Source of the DNA: Alteromonas_E sp965248545
GTDB taxonomy: Bacteria; Pseudomonadota; Gammaproteobacteria; Enterobacterales; Alteromonadaceae
DNA length: 64,000 bases
Reading direction: 5' to 3'
NCBI GenBank assembly: GCA_965248545.1
Contig: OZ252110.1
Span: 2,542,001 to 2,606,000 of the forward strand
Under the pieces are notes generated by a model. It was given only the letters and a program-made list of their open reading frames with translations. It was not told the origin of the DNA and searched no databases. The position numbers were made by a program, and so were the translations under genes. This document shows positions 17,618-27,600 of the stretch, one piece after another. Numbering within the stretch: the first letter of the stretch is position 1; each line of letters begins with the position of its first letter.

Positions 17618-18625
17618 ATGATGATTAAAGCCTATGCCGCCCTTGAACCTGGTCAGCCCCTGCAAGAATTTGAGTACGATCCTGGCCCGCTAGGGCCGCA
17701 CGATGTTGAAATAGACGTTGAGTCTTGCGGTATCTGTCACAGCGATTTGAGTATGTTGGACAATGAATGGGGAATGACTGAATACCCATTTGTTCCAGGT
17801 CACGAAGTCATTGGTACCGTGTCAGCGGTGGGTGAGCATGTAACAGGTGTGCAAACCGGTCAGCGTGTGGGGTTGGGATGGCACTCGGCATATTGTAATC
17901 ATTGTCATTCGTGTGATTCTGGAGATCACAACCTATGTAACCAAGCTCAAGGGACCATCGTGCGACGTCACGGAGGTTTTGCTGAAAAAGTTCGCGCTGA
18001 GGAGACGGCGATTGTGGCGTTACCAGAGGGCGTAAATCCCGACTCAGCTGGTCCTCTTTTTTGTGGCGGAATAACCGTGTTTAATCCGTTGGTGCAATTT
18101 GATGTCAAGCCAACGGATGAAGTGGGCGTCATCGGGATCGGTGGGCTTGGTCATTTAGCCTTGCAATTCTTGCGCGCCTGGGGATGCAAAGTTGTCGCGT
18201 TTTCCTCCTCACAAGCCAAGCAACAAGAAGCATTGGATCTGGGAGCGCACGAGGTGATCAACAGTCGTGATGCGGATGCCGTTGCAGCATCGGCAGGGCG
18301 TTTCAACATGATCATTTCGACCGTCAACGTAAAACTCGATTGGACAGCTTATCTGTCGACCTTGTCGGCTAAAGGGCGGTTGCATTTTGTTGGCGCCACG
18401 CTTGAACCAATTGAAGTTGGTGTATTCGATTTGATCTCGGCACAGCGGTCGATATCAGGCTCGCCAGTTGGCAGTCCAGCAACGATTCGTCAGATGCTCG
18501 ATTTTGCCGCATTGCACAGTATCGAACCGGTGACTGAATACTACTCATTTGAACAGGTCAATCAGGCATTGGATCGATTGAGAGAGGGTAAGGCGCACTA
18601 TCGAGTCGTACTGAAACACGCTTAA
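17618..18625 (+). CDS. Zinc-dependent alcohol dehydrogenase, YahK/cinnamyl-alcohol type
   Basis: A medium-chain dehydrogenase of 335 residues that probably reduces aldehydes with NADPH. The catalytic zinc motif is CGICHSD plus GHE. The structural zinc cysteines lie in CNHCHSCDSGDHNLC. The nucleotide fold shows GIGGLGHLALQF, followed by SSSQAKQQ, where serine rather than aspartate after the second strand favours NADPH. The best starts are the adjacent ATGs at 17618 and 17621, preceded by AAAAAGGA. An in-frame upstream start at 17561 would add an unlike tail. It stands alone between two terminators. The natural substrate cannot be read from the sequence. Confidence 0.88.
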   Translation: MMIKAYAALEPGQPLQEFEYDPGPLGPHDVEIDVESCGICHSDLSMLDNEWGMTEYPFVPGHEVIGTVSAVGEHVTGVQTGQRVGLGWHSAYCNHCHSCDSGDHNLCNQAQGTIVRRHGGFAEKVRAEETAIVALPEGVNPDSAGPLFCGGITVFNPLVQFDVKPTDEVGVIGIGGLGHLALQFLRAWGCKVVAFSSSQAKQQEALDLGAHEVINSRDADAVAASAGRFNMIISTVNVKLDWTAYLSTLSAKGRLHFVGATLEPIEVGVFDLISAQRSISGSPVGSPATIRQMLDFAALHSIEPVTEYYSFEQVNQALDRLREGKAHYRVVLKHA

Positions 18626-18678
18626 TGGCAAGCGACTAGAGGGTTTAGATCCGACTATCACTGTGATCTCGGTCAATA

Positions 18679-18716
18679 AAAAACGCGGCATTGTTTTTTA
18701 CAATGCCGCGTTTTTT
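18679..18716 (+). terminator. Strong hairpin with T-run, in the trhP leader
   Basis: A stem of about 14 bases around ACGCGGCATTG/CAATGCCGCGT carries A-rich and T-rich flanks. It ends the dehydrogenase transcript, but lies only 17 bases before the trhP start codon, so it also occupies the trhP leader. Confidence 0.88.
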
Positions 18717-18732
18717 CACATTGAGATTGTGT

Positions 18733-20106
18733 ATGCCAGAATTACTTTCACCAGCCGGTAGCTTGAAGAATATGCGCTATGCGTTTGCCTATGGCGCAGA
18801 CGCTGTTTATGCCGGACAGCCGCGTTATTCGCTGAGAGTGCGTAATAACGAATTTTCCTATGAGAATATCGCGCTGGGTATTCAACAAGCGCATCAAAGC
18901 GGTAAACAGTTTTACATCGTGAGTAATGTTGCGCCGCATAACAATAAACTCAAAACTTATCTGGATGATTTATCACCGGTGATCGATCTAAAACCAGACG
19001 CGTTAATTATGTCTGATCCGGGTTTGATCATGATGGTGAGAGAGGCGTTTCCGGAACAAACCGTTCACCTATCCGTGCAAGCCAATGCCGTCAATTACGC
19101 CACCGTCAAGTTTTGGGCGGCGCAGGGGATCAAACGCGTCATTCTGTCGCGCGAGCTTGGCCTGAATGAGATTGAGGAGATTCGCCAGCAGTGCCCAGAT
19201 ACGGAATTGGAAGTGTTTGTGCATGGTGCTTTGTGCATGGCGTATTCAGGCCGTTGTCTGCTATCGGGTTACATGAATAAGCGCGATCCCAATCAAGGCG
19301 CTTGTACCAACGCCTGTCGTTGGCAATACTCGGCTCAACCCGCGCAGCAAGATGATGCGGGTAATATAGTTGCGAAATGGTCACCTGAAGGTCAGCTAAT
19401 TGATCCGACCCTAGGGTTGGGGGCTGCAGCCAAAGATGCGTATATTTTGACTGAGCGTATGCGCCCCAATGAGCCCATGGCGGCTTTCGAGGATGAACAT
19501 GGGACCTACATCATGAATTCCCGTGACTTGCGGGCTATCCAGCACGTCCACGCGCTTACTCAAATGGGGATTGACTCCTTAAAAATAGAAGGTCGAACTA
19601 AATCTTTCTATTACTGCGCGCGAACGGCTCAAGTATACCGGCGTGTTATCGATGCGGCGAAGCGCGGTGAGCCCTTTGAGCTGTCCGCGTTGTATGATCT
19701 AGATAAGCTTGCCAACCGCGGCTATACCGAAGGCTTCTTGCGTCGCCACACACATGATATGTATCAAAACTATGAAACAGGCGCATCTGTATCTGATCAA
19801 CAGCAACTTGTCGGTGAAGCAATTGGCACAACTGAAAATGGTGAAGTGGTGATTGACGTGAAAAACCGTTTTGCTCTCGGCGACCGGCTTGAATGGATGA
19901 CGCCAAAGGGCAACATTGACTTTACCTTAACGCACATGTCGACATTAAAAGGAGAAAAAACGGAGCGCGCGCCGGGCTCTGGCCACAAAGTCAGTATCGC
20001 ATTGCCGAAAGAGGCAGCCTTCGACGGTTTTGGGATTTTGCTGCGTTACCTAACTGAAAACGAAACGACGCGAGGATTTCAACCGGCTGCAGCCGAAGCG
20101 AGTTGA
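18733..20106 (+). CDS. trhP: tRNA 5-hydroxyuridine modification protein TrhP (YegQ), peptidase U32 family
   Basis: U32-family protein of 457 residues, matching E. coli YegQ/TrhP (453). In E. coli it supports prephenate-dependent 5-hydroxylation of uridine 34 in tRNAs. The N-terminus ELLSPAGSLKNMRYAFAYGADAVYAG is diagnostic. The U32 signature region contains EVFVHGALCMAYSGRCLLS, followed by conserved cysteines in GACTNACRWQY and the later segment DSLKIEGRTKS. An upstream in-frame start would translate through the terminator hairpin and is rejected. Its 3' end overlaps the convergent kinase gene by 28 bases. The protease name of the family is historical and does not imply proteolysis here. Confidence 0.9.
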   Translation: MPELLSPAGSLKNMRYAFAYGADAVYAGQPRYSLRVRNNEFSYENIALGIQQAHQSGKQFYIVSNVAPHNNKLKTYLDDLSPVIDLKPDALIMSDPGLIMMVREAFPEQTVHLSVQANAVNYATVKFWAAQGIKRVILSRELGLNEIEEIRQQCPDTELEVFVHGALCMAYSGRCLLSGYMNKRDPNQGACTNACRWQYSAQPAQQDDAGNIVAKWSPEGQLIDPTLGLGAAAKDAYILTERMRPNEPMAAFEDEHGTYIMNSRDLRAIQHVHALTQMGIDSLKIEGRTKSFYYCARTAQVYRRVIDAAKRGEPFELSALYDLDKLANRGYTEGFLRRHTHDMYQNYETGASVSDQQQLVGEAIGTTENGEVVIDVKNRFALGDRLEWMTPKGNIDFTLTHMSTLKGEKTERAPGSGHKVSIALPKEAAFDGFGILLRYLTENETTRGFQPAAAEAS

Positions 20107-20990
20107 TTCTCTGACAATCCCCATAGAACTGCGCCCTTCTCAGCACCGTGCTGGGCAGGGCGAATATGTTGTTTAATCTCATCACTTAGCCGAGGTCGGA
20201 TTGAATCACTCAGTCCCCCAACGAGTGCGATTGTCCCACCACTGATGGCTAAAGCTTGTTTGGCGATTCGGTCAAGGTATTCAACGCCCTCAGAAACGAT
20301 TTGCAGTGCGACCGATTGACCTTGATTAGCAAGTGCAAAGACATCCGGCGCGAGCTTAGCGAAATCCGCTGGGGCAGCACGACAGTATTGATCGACTATT
20401 TGTCTGCCATGTTGAACCTTAAGGGTCTCCATCATGGCGTTCGCGAACTCAGCAAAACCAGGGGTGTCGTCGCCATCGACATGTAACAATACGCGCGTAA
20501 GTGCCTGTTGACCTAACCACGCGCCACTGCCTTTGTCACCAAGCTGAAAACCATGCCCACCAATCTGGTGCACTTCGCTATTCTTCAAAGACGCCGCGCA
20601 AGAACCAGTACCAATGAGTAGGATACTACCATCCTCGCCATCGTGTGCCCCATACAGCGCAGCACTCAAATCAGTGGTTGCAGTTAGACTGGCAAAAGGG
20701 TGTAGCCATGCATTTAATTCAGCCTTCGCAGACGGTACGTTATAGCCTGCTAGCCCAGCAAAAACATCGACTTTTAGATTTGATTGCGGCCAATCAATGC
20801 GTGCATCAAACAAGGCAAGTTTGACTGAATGTTGAATAGACTCGAAGGCATTCGCTGAATATCGCGATATATTGGCCGGACCTGAAACACCATAGCCAAG
20901 AGGCTGCATATCAGGAGTGAAGACACACGCTCGACATTTGGTACCGCCACCGTCAACACCGACCAATACGTGTTTTATCTGATTATTCAA
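20079..20990 (-). CDS. BadF/BadG-family sugar kinase, probably glucosamine or N-acetylglucosamine kinase
   Basis: ATP-dependent kinase of the ASKHA fold, 303 residues. The phosphate-1 loop GVDGGGTKCRACVF is at residues 11-24. The second phosphate loop SILLIGTGSCAAS is near residue 130, followed by GGHGFQLGDKGSGAWLG, and the adenosine motif ALVGGLSDS is near 262. This set matches GspK glucosamine kinase of Vibrio and BadF-type GlcNAc kinases. No chitin or GlcNAc operon is adjacent, so substrate choice is open. The start is a TTG. The 28-base tail-to-tail overlap with trhP leaves no room for a separate terminator. Confidence 0.8.
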   Translation of the reverse strand: MNNQIKHVLVGVDGGGTKCRACVFTPDMQPLGYGVSGPANISRYSANAFESIQHSVKLALFDARIDWPQSNLKVDVFAGLAGYNVPSAKAELNAWLHPFASLTATTDLSAALYGAHDGEDGSILLIGTGSCAASLKNSEVHQIGGHGFQLGDKGSGAWLGQQALTRVLLHVDGDDTPGFAEFANAMMETLKVQHGRQIVDQYCRAAPADFAKLAPDVFALANQGQSVALQIVSEGVEYLDRIAKQALAISGGTIALVGGLSDSIRPRLSDEIKQHIRPAQHGAEKGAVLWGLSENQLASAAAG

Positions 20991-21064
20991 AGAGCTTTCT
21001 CTATCGTGCTATTTACGATCATTAAAACCGAACCGCGCAGAGAATACTAGCGGTTTTATTTTGG

Positions 21065-21814
21065 CTATCGTTCTGAGACTTTGCGCAACAAAGAATATAA
21101 GCCATCTGGTTTGAGGCATAAATGTTGCGGACATGTCCCTAATTCGGGCTGCTCGGTGTTAAACCATTGCTTAATCGCATGCGCATCGTCATTGAGTTTA
21201 AATGAGACCAAGCGAATCAGTGCGGTGAAGCCCTGTAATACGGTGTATTGCTCTGGTGTGATATCGTTTGATTGTAGTTTAAGTTGCTGTTGCGAGTGTC
21301 CGGTCATTGCTTGAATCAACGTATCAGAACAATCGACTGTGGCAGTAGCGCTGATGAAGTCATCAACGATACTAGAGACATGGGCTTTTGCTAATGTTTT
21401 AGTGTTCGCTTTGGCGTGTTCGTGCTCAGATTTGTGTTCGGCTAGGGTTTGCTGGAAAAGAGAAAATAAGCTGGCTTTATCCTTGGCAACTTTGAAGGGA
21501 ACTTTGATGCTGCCATCCTGTGGTAAATCAACAGCATTGATTAGAACATTGGTATAACTGACCCCAATTGCACAACATCCATAATGATGTAGGGTTTTAT
21601 AGCGCGCAATCATTTCTTCGATGGCATCTTTTGAGATGCCGGCATCGGGTGCCGGTCGTTGGTACCAACACCAATGACTTAATGGTTCAGCGAGCGTGAT
21701 AACATCGGTGAAAATCGCACTTATTCCAGTCGCGTTGAATGCACCGCAGTAATCACTAATGATGACATTGCCTTCTCGTTTATTTTGGAAGTGACCGTTT
21801 TTACTACTAACCAA
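21065..21814 (-). CDS. Unknown protein with an Xre/MbcA-type C-terminal region
   Basis: A 249-residue cytosolic protein with no recognised family over most of its length. It starts at a TTG with AAGGGG about 5 bases upstream. The N-terminal part has several cysteines and aromatic residues (HWCWYQRP, HHYGCCAIGVSY). Residues about 212-246 (AIKQWFNTEQPELGT, then LKPDGLYSLLRKV) resemble the toxin-binding domain of MbcA/ParS/Xre antitoxins (DUF2384). No RES toxin gene is adjacent, so it is not a standard antitoxin locus. It lies alone on the minus strand between a kinase and chrA. Confidence 0.55.
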   Translation of the reverse strand: MVSSKNGHFQNKREGNVIISDYCGAFNATGISAIFTDVITLAEPLSHWCWYQRPAPDAGISKDAIEEMIARYKTLHHYGCCAIGVSYTNVLINAVDLPQDGSIKVPFKVAKDKASLFSLFQQTLAEHKSEHEHAKANTKTLAKAHVSSIVDDFISATATVDCSDTLIQAMTGHSQQQLKLQSNDITPEQYTVLQGFTALIRLVSFKLNDDAHAIKQWFNTEQPELGTCPQHLCLKPDGLYSLLRKVSER

Positions 21815-21947
21815 AAGTCGCCCCTTATGTGTACATCTAAACCAGCAAATGGTCGCTAACGACGTTCAGGTGTCAACGCTTTATACGTTTAAGAATAGCA
21901 GTATTTTTAATTACGCGGAGTGATTCTTGTATCGCCTGGCATTGCAG

Positions 21948-23138
21948 TCAGAGTGCGAGAGAAAGCCACCCTAGCGTGAGATAGCTGCCAACGCACAACA
22001 CAATGACCCAAAGAGGATTGAGTTTGAAACGAACCAATCCAATAACAGCAGTCACGACAATCGCGATATCAATACCACTGTTGATTGTTGATGTGATCAA
22101 AGGATTGATTAGAATTGCCGCGAGTAAGCCGACAACGCTGGCGTTTACGCCGCTGAGAATGCGTCTGGCGAGAGGGTATTGACTCAATGTTTGCCATATG
22201 GGTAACGCGGCGAATAATAACAGCATCCCGGGTAAGAATATGGCAATAGTGGCGATGAGCGCGCCTTGCCACGCCGGAACATGACTCAATGAACCACCGA
22301 TATAAGTAGCAAATGTAAACAATGGTCCGGGTACTGCCTGAGCAGCGCCGTAACCGATCAAAAATTGTTGTTCCGACATAATGCCACTGCCGACGAGTTC
22401 GGTGTGTAGCAAAGGCAGTACGACATGGCCGCCGCCAAAGACCAGCGCGCCACTGCGATACATCATATCAAATAGTGCGATCAAACTATCCGGTGCGCGA
22501 GTCGCGACAAATGGGGTAATCAGCAAAATCAGCAGAAAGGCACCAAGCAGTATTGCACTGATTCGCGGTAAACGAAAAGTCGAGCTAGCGCTCAATTTAC
22601 CAGCGTCATTAAGGGACTGGGACTTAAAGCATAAGCTGCCAACCATTGCCGCGATGAAAATAACCGCAAGATGCGCAAGGACACCGCCAAATGCCAATAT
22701 GAACGCCGCCGAGACAATTGCAATTGTGCGGCTTTTCCATTCGCTGCAAAGCTGTTTTTGCATCCCCCAAACAGCGTGAGCAACAACCGCCACCGCAACG
22801 AGTTTGAGTCCGTGAAACGCGTCAAATATAGCGGGATGCTGAAGCTGAAGAACAGATGCGGCGCACAACAATAGCAAAATAGCCGATGGCAGTGTAAACG
22901 CTAACCATGCAAGTATGGCTCCTAGGTAGCCTGCACGCACAAAACCAACTGCAGCGCCCACTTGGCTACTGGCAGGACCGGGGATGAATTGGCAAAGCGC
23001 GACAATATTGGCGTACTCGGTTTCACTGAGCCACTTTTTACGATCGACAAACTCATCTTTGAAGTAACCCAAATGGGCTACCGGGCCTCCAAACGAAGTA
23101 CAACCCAAGCGTAAGAATGTCAGAAAAAGCGTCAGCAT
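21948..23138 (-). CDS. chrA: Chromate transporter, ChrA family (two-domain form)
   Basis: Inner-membrane protein of 396 residues with two homologous halves of about six helices. The N-terminal half opens with LGCTSFGGPVAHLGYF and contains QFIPGPASSQVGAAVG. The C-terminal half shows the related FGGGHVVLPLL and AQAVPGPLFTFATYIG. These repeated GG and PGP motifs define the CHR superfamily, which exports chromate in proton-driven fashion in characterised members. Chromate resistance is known only for some relatives, so the natural substrate here is uncertain. No regulator gene such as chrB is adjacent. Confidence 0.88.
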   Translation of the reverse strand: MLTLFLTFLRLGCTSFGGPVAHLGYFKDEFVDRKKWLSETEYANIVALCQFIPGPASSQVGAAVGFVRAGYLGAILAWLAFTLPSAILLLLCAASVLQLQHPAIFDAFHGLKLVAVAVVAHAVWGMQKQLCSEWKSRTIAIVSAAFILAFGGVLAHLAVIFIAAMVGSLCFKSQSLNDAGKLSASSTFRLPRISAILLGAFLLILLITPFVATRAPDSLIALFDMMYRSGALVFGGGHVVLPLLHTELVGSGIMSEQQFLIGYGAAQAVPGPLFTFATYIGGSLSHVPAWQGALIATIAIFLPGMLLLFAALPIWQTLSQYPLARRILSGVNASVVGLLAAILINPLITSTINSGIDIAIVVTAVIGLVRFKLNPLWVIVLCVGSYLTLGWLSLAL

Positions 23139-23231
23139 GTTTGCTTATTGTTTATGGGAGCAGTGTTATCGCTAATCCTAATACAGACGGATATTGACGA
23201 AAACTGTTTTGGCTTGGTTGTCTAGACGTTA

Positions 23232-23501
23232 TCAAGACTCTTTTGAGTTGTTCGCTGCGTCTTTGTGCAGGTCTTCTAAATCTTCGATGAGTTGTTTTAT
23301 GTCGCCATCACTACCGACAAAATAATGCTCCTCCGCAACACCTAGCTGACGGGCTTTTGCAACCATCTTGCTCTCTAATTCTGAGCACCTGTGTTCGACT
23401 TCGTGCCAACGGTCGAGCAGGTCCAACCCAAGCAAATGTGTTTTGAGTTTAAATGTATCGCGCAATTGGGTGAGCGTTGCCCACAAAGAAGCCGCATTCA
23501 T
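23232..23501 (-). CDS. Small hypothetical protein
   Basis: An 89-residue charged, mostly helical protein of unknown function (TQLRDTFKLKTHLLGLDL; ending in a basic and acidic tail). There is no signal peptide or membrane segment. The ATG at 23501 has AAGGA 9 bases upstream and is preferred over an in-frame ATG at 23540 that lacks one. It is divergent from the WYL regulator, 142 bases apart. Confidence 0.6.
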   Translation of the reverse strand: MNAASLWATLTQLRDTFKLKTHLLGLDLLDRWHEVEHRCSELESKMVAKARQLGVAEEHYFVGSDGDIKQLIEDLEDLHKDAANNSKES

Positions 23502-23643
23502 ATCGCTATCCTTTTTGTTCAAACGGAACATAAAAGCCACGTGTTACGATTTAATGACAGCACCAAACAAATCAAAATGATGTCATCAAAATGATTGCAC
23601 TTGGCCATGTAATACATTATTGTTCGTCTGCGATTAGACAATA

Positions 23644-24531
23644 ATGACAAAAAAACGCATGGAACAACTCGAATCATTGCCTCATGCCCAGCGCGAAAGG
23701 CTGGCGTTTATCGATTTTTGCTTACAATATTTTGGACAAGTTGCTCGCAACGACTTGATCCAACGATTCCAAACTGGGTTAGCCGCGTGTACTCGAGATT
23801 TTTCTCTGTATAAAAGTATGGCGCCAGAGAATTTGGCCCTCGTGCATCAGGATAAGCGTTATCACCGCACTACCACCTTTGTGCCGCTGTTCGAGCATGA
23901 ACCTGAAGCCGTGTTACAGAATTTGAGCCGTGGATTCGGTGACGGGATTTCGTCGCCGATTCAGCCCTCTCACCAATGTTTCGATGCGGTCAGCTTGGTA
24001 CATCCGAATGCGAACATCATTGCGGCCTTAATGCGGGCTATTCACCAATCAAAGGCGATTGATTGTGACTATGTCTCTGCTGCTTCAGGAGAAACACACA
24101 GAACCTTGATCCCACATGCTTTGGTTAACAATGGACACCGATGGCATGTGCGCGCCTATGACTGCAAGCACCAAGGGTTTAGGGACTATGTATGCACGCG
24201 TTTTACGCGTATCGCAATTTCGGAACAAGCGGTTAAAAATGAACAAACAGCATCAGCCGATACGCAATTCAATACACGCGTGACCTTAGTGTTGATACCA
24301 CATCCAAGTTTGCCACAGCCCAGAGCCGTTGAAATGGACTTTGATATGCAGGATGGGCGCTATGAATTGCATGTTAAAGCCGCGTTTGCCGCTTACGTAT
24401 TGCGTCAATGGCAAGTCGATTGTTCCGTTGGTTATCGCTTTACAGGTCAAGGGTGTCAGTTGGCACTCGCTAACCTTGAAGTGCTTGAAAAAATTGAAAA
24501 TCCAACCTTGGCTCCAGGTTTTCAAGGTTGA
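23644..24531 (+). CDS. WYL-domain transcriptional regulator, BrxR/CapW-like
   Basis: A 295-residue DNA-binding protein. Residues about 10-85 form the winged helix (ERLAFIDFCLQYFGQVARND). Residues about 125-195 are the WYL ligand domain, with HALVNNGHRWHVRAY at 158-172 and FRDYVCTRFTRI after it. Residues about 205-290 match the WCX dimerisation extension. This three-part layout and the WHVRAY signature match BrxR and CapW, repressors found next to BREX, CBASS and other defence systems. It lies 134 bases upstream of the SMC-like operon and on the same strand, so it probably controls that operon. An 8-base inverted repeat (24503-24530) overlaps its last codons. Confidence 0.8.
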   Translation: MTKKRMEQLESLPHAQRERLAFIDFCLQYFGQVARNDLIQRFQTGLAACTRDFSLYKSMAPENLALVHQDKRYHRTTTFVPLFEHEPEAVLQNLSRGFGDGISSPIQPSHQCFDAVSLVHPNANIIAALMRAIHQSKAIDCDYVSAASGETHRTLIPHALVNNGHRWHVRAYDCKHQGFRDYVCTRFTRIAISEQAVKNEQTASADTQFNTRVTLVLIPHPSLPQPRAVEMDFDMQDGRYELHVKAAFAAYVLRQWQVDCSVGYRFTGQGCQLALANLEVLEKIENPTLAPGFQG

Positions 24532-24553
24532 ACATTGTAGACGCACTAGCCGC

Positions 24554-24581
24554 TTGCGAGAAAGCGCACGGCGAGTATAGT
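24554..24581 (+). promoter_or_regulatory. Candidate sigma-70 promoter of the SMC-like operon
   Basis: TTGCGA (24554-24559) and TATAGT (24576-24581) are separated by 16 bases. Transcription would begin near 24588, giving a leader of roughly 78 bases before the ATG at 24666. Confidence 0.5.
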
Positions 24582-24609
24582 AGAACCGTTATTTTTTGCT
24601 TATCTGAGA

Positions 24610-24642
24610 CGCCTGTGCAAGGCGCCAATGCACTCAAAGTGC
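24610..24642. promoter_or_regulatory. Two inverted repeats in the SMC operon leader
   Basis: CGCCT-GTGCA-AGGCG (24610-24624) and GCACT-CAA-AGTGC (24630-24642) lie downstream of the candidate promoter. Both contain a GCA/TGC core. They could be operators for the WYL regulator or RNA hairpins in the leader; the sequence alone cannot decide. Confidence 0.35.
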
Positions 24643-24665
24643 GTTGAGATACCGACAGGAACGTT

Positions 24666-27600
24666 ATGCCCGGATTACACCGTATTATGCTAATCGACAC
24701 TCATTTACCCGGTGTCGTGGAATTGAAACTAAATGGCCATACAAACATATGTGGCACCAATGCTTCAGGGAAGACAACACTGCAACGGCTGATCCCTGTT
24801 TTTTATGGCGAATACCCTAGCCGAGTGGTACCCGCTACTCGTGACAGTTTTGAGCGCTGGTATCTGCCGCGGGAATCAAGTTATATCATTTATGAATTCG
24901 AGCGTGGCGATCAGGAGTTTTGTCAGGCGGTTTTGACCTCGAATGGCAATGGCGTGATTTACCGAATCATTGGCAAGCCTTTCGAGTTGCAGGATTACGT
25001 GTTTAAAAACAAAGCCGGTGATCACGTACCTCAAGCGCCCAGTGATATGGTGCGCGCGCTGAAGCGCAACAATGTGATGGTCACGAATCAACTGAATACG
25101 AAAGACTATCGCGCGATTTTGCAGAACGATGTAAGTACTTTGCAGGTTTCTAGTAGTGCGCGAGAACTACTCGGTTATGCGCGGATGTTCAGTTTGTGTG
25201 CTGAGCAGCACCATTTGCGGCACATCGAAAAACTGGCCAAAGCAGTGCACTCCAAAGAAGGCAAGATGGAAACGATTAAAGCCATGATCGCGGCCATTTT
25301 GGAAGAGGATGGCGTGCAGCCTCCGAGCTCAAGTTTAAGTCGCAAACACGTCGATGACTGGCTAAAAGAGTGCCAGTTAATTCAGGAGTTCGATGCGATT
25401 CGGCCAGAGTTCAGCAAGTTGGAAAGTGCGGACGTGCAACTGCAAGAGAATGAAACGAGACTCGCGCAACTCAAGCAGCAATTTGGCCTCGATCAATCCA
25501 TGCTCGCCGCAACTGAAACAGAACAACAGCAAAAGGTCGACGACGCCATACATACACTTAAAGCAATCGATGATGAATGGCAGCAGCAACGCGAAACATT
25601 AAACCAACAGTTATCGGCAGCCAAAGGCGATATCAGTAAATTCGAGCAAGAACTCGATCACGTTGAAGACGAGTATCAACGTTGGCAAGAACAAGATATC
25701 GATACGTTGCAAAAAAACGTTCAGCATTTGTCCCAGTGGCAAGGCGATTTGGAAACGGCGACTTCTCGATATGGATTGCTGACGGAAAAGCACCAAGACA
25801 TTCAGGCAACTTTTGACAAGCGCATTGCTGAACTCACCGAAAAGTTGAACCGGCACTTGGACGATTTAGGCCAGCAGCAACGAGATTTACTTGCTCTGCG
25901 AGCCGATAAGCAACGTGAAGGACAACAACAGCAAGAGGCGGTCAAAGACGATTTTCGTCAGCAGCGAGACGAATTGGGACAACAGCACCAAGAACAACTC
26001 AATCGACTGGTCGAAGAGCAAGCCCAGCTAAATGCGCGTGTAAACAATGTTGGGTTCACTGAGTTTGAACAGAGTCAACTCGATTTATTAGATGCGGCCA
26101 TTGATGAAGCCATGCGTGCGGAAGACAACAGTCGAGAGGGGCTGCGGCAGGCGCAGCAGGCGTTACAATCTGCCCAACAGCAGCGCGTTGCGAAAAATGA
26201 ACAGCTGCAGAGACAGAGTAAAGCTGTACTTGATGCGCAGCAAACACTCGATGAAGCAGAGGCTTTGTTGCACCCAGAGGACAATACCTTATTAGCATTC
26301 TTACGTGCCAATATTGATAATTGGGAAAACTCCCTCGGCAAATTACTTGCGCCAAGCTTACTGAATCGACAAGATTTGAAACCGCACGTCAGTGATGACA
26401 ATACTCAATCGCTTTACGGGGTCACCCTTGACCTCACTCATATCGACCAACCTGAGTATGCCAAAACCGAACAACAATTACGTGAGACGTTGGCGCATGC
26501 GCAACAGCAATTGGCGGCTAACATTGAGGCCCAGACAAGCGCAGAACAACAGCTCACAGAGGCATCTGATCATGTACGTCAATCTGAGTTGGGACTAGCC
26601 AAGGCTGAAAGTCTGGTCAAATCATGTGAGGCAAATCGTAAACGCGCACAAAATGATCGGCAAGCGCTACATCGAGAATATCAAGTCACACTAGCTGAAC
26701 GTAAGCAAACCAGTAAGAAAGCACTGAAAAAGCTGGAACAGCAAAAAGCCAAATTGGAGAGTGATTTTGCTGCAGCGAAAGCTGACATCGAAGCGCAAAT
26801 GCGCGAAGCAGTTGGCGAATTAGATTTCCATTGGCAGCAGGTCATTGATGATTTAGTCGAGCAAGAGCAGCAAGTCACAGTGCAGTTGGAGCAAGTCAAA
26901 CGCTCTGCTAAACAGGATAAAAAAGACAGTGAGAAATGGCTTGCCGATGAACTCGCTGAGCGCGGCGTTGATGTGGACGAAATTGGTAGCTTGAAAAAGC
27001 GTATCGAACAGCTGAAGCGCGACATTGATTACACCACAATACATCGGCACAAGGTCGCAGACTATGAGCGCTGGTACAAAAATGTATTCAGTAATCAGAA
27101 GGTTACTTGGCAGAAACAACTGGCCGACGCACGAAAATCGGCCAGTCAGGCTGAGCGACACCTAGCTGAAAAACTGCAGTCGGTTCAGCATAATAGACAA
27201 GAACAACAACAGCAACAGCAAGCCGCAGAGCAACTGCTACGTCAAGCCAAAGAGTCACTGCAAAACGTGGAGCAGCTGGTCAGGGCATTGAAGAACCTTA
27301 GCTTGGTTAATGCAGACAAGACCGACCAGGACCTCGCGCCAAGGGACCTACACACCATTGTGCAGCGTATTACCGAAACCAATGAATTACTGCAGTCTCG
27401 TGATACGCTGCTCACTGATATACGTGCTTACGTAGAACGATTTGACCAGCTAATCGCTGCGCAGGCTGGTACGGGTCTATCGGATACATGGGAACGTTCG
27501 AGAGAAGAATGTACTCAAATCGATAGCAATGGTATTCGTCATATTGAGCATCGTCGTTTGGTGTCGCATTTGTCCCGCTTATTAAACGAAATCGTGCCAC

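Noticed and set aside
20079..23501. Mobile element or genomic island around the kinase, unknown gene and chrA
   Set aside because: No transposase, integrase, tRNA or flanking repeat was seen.
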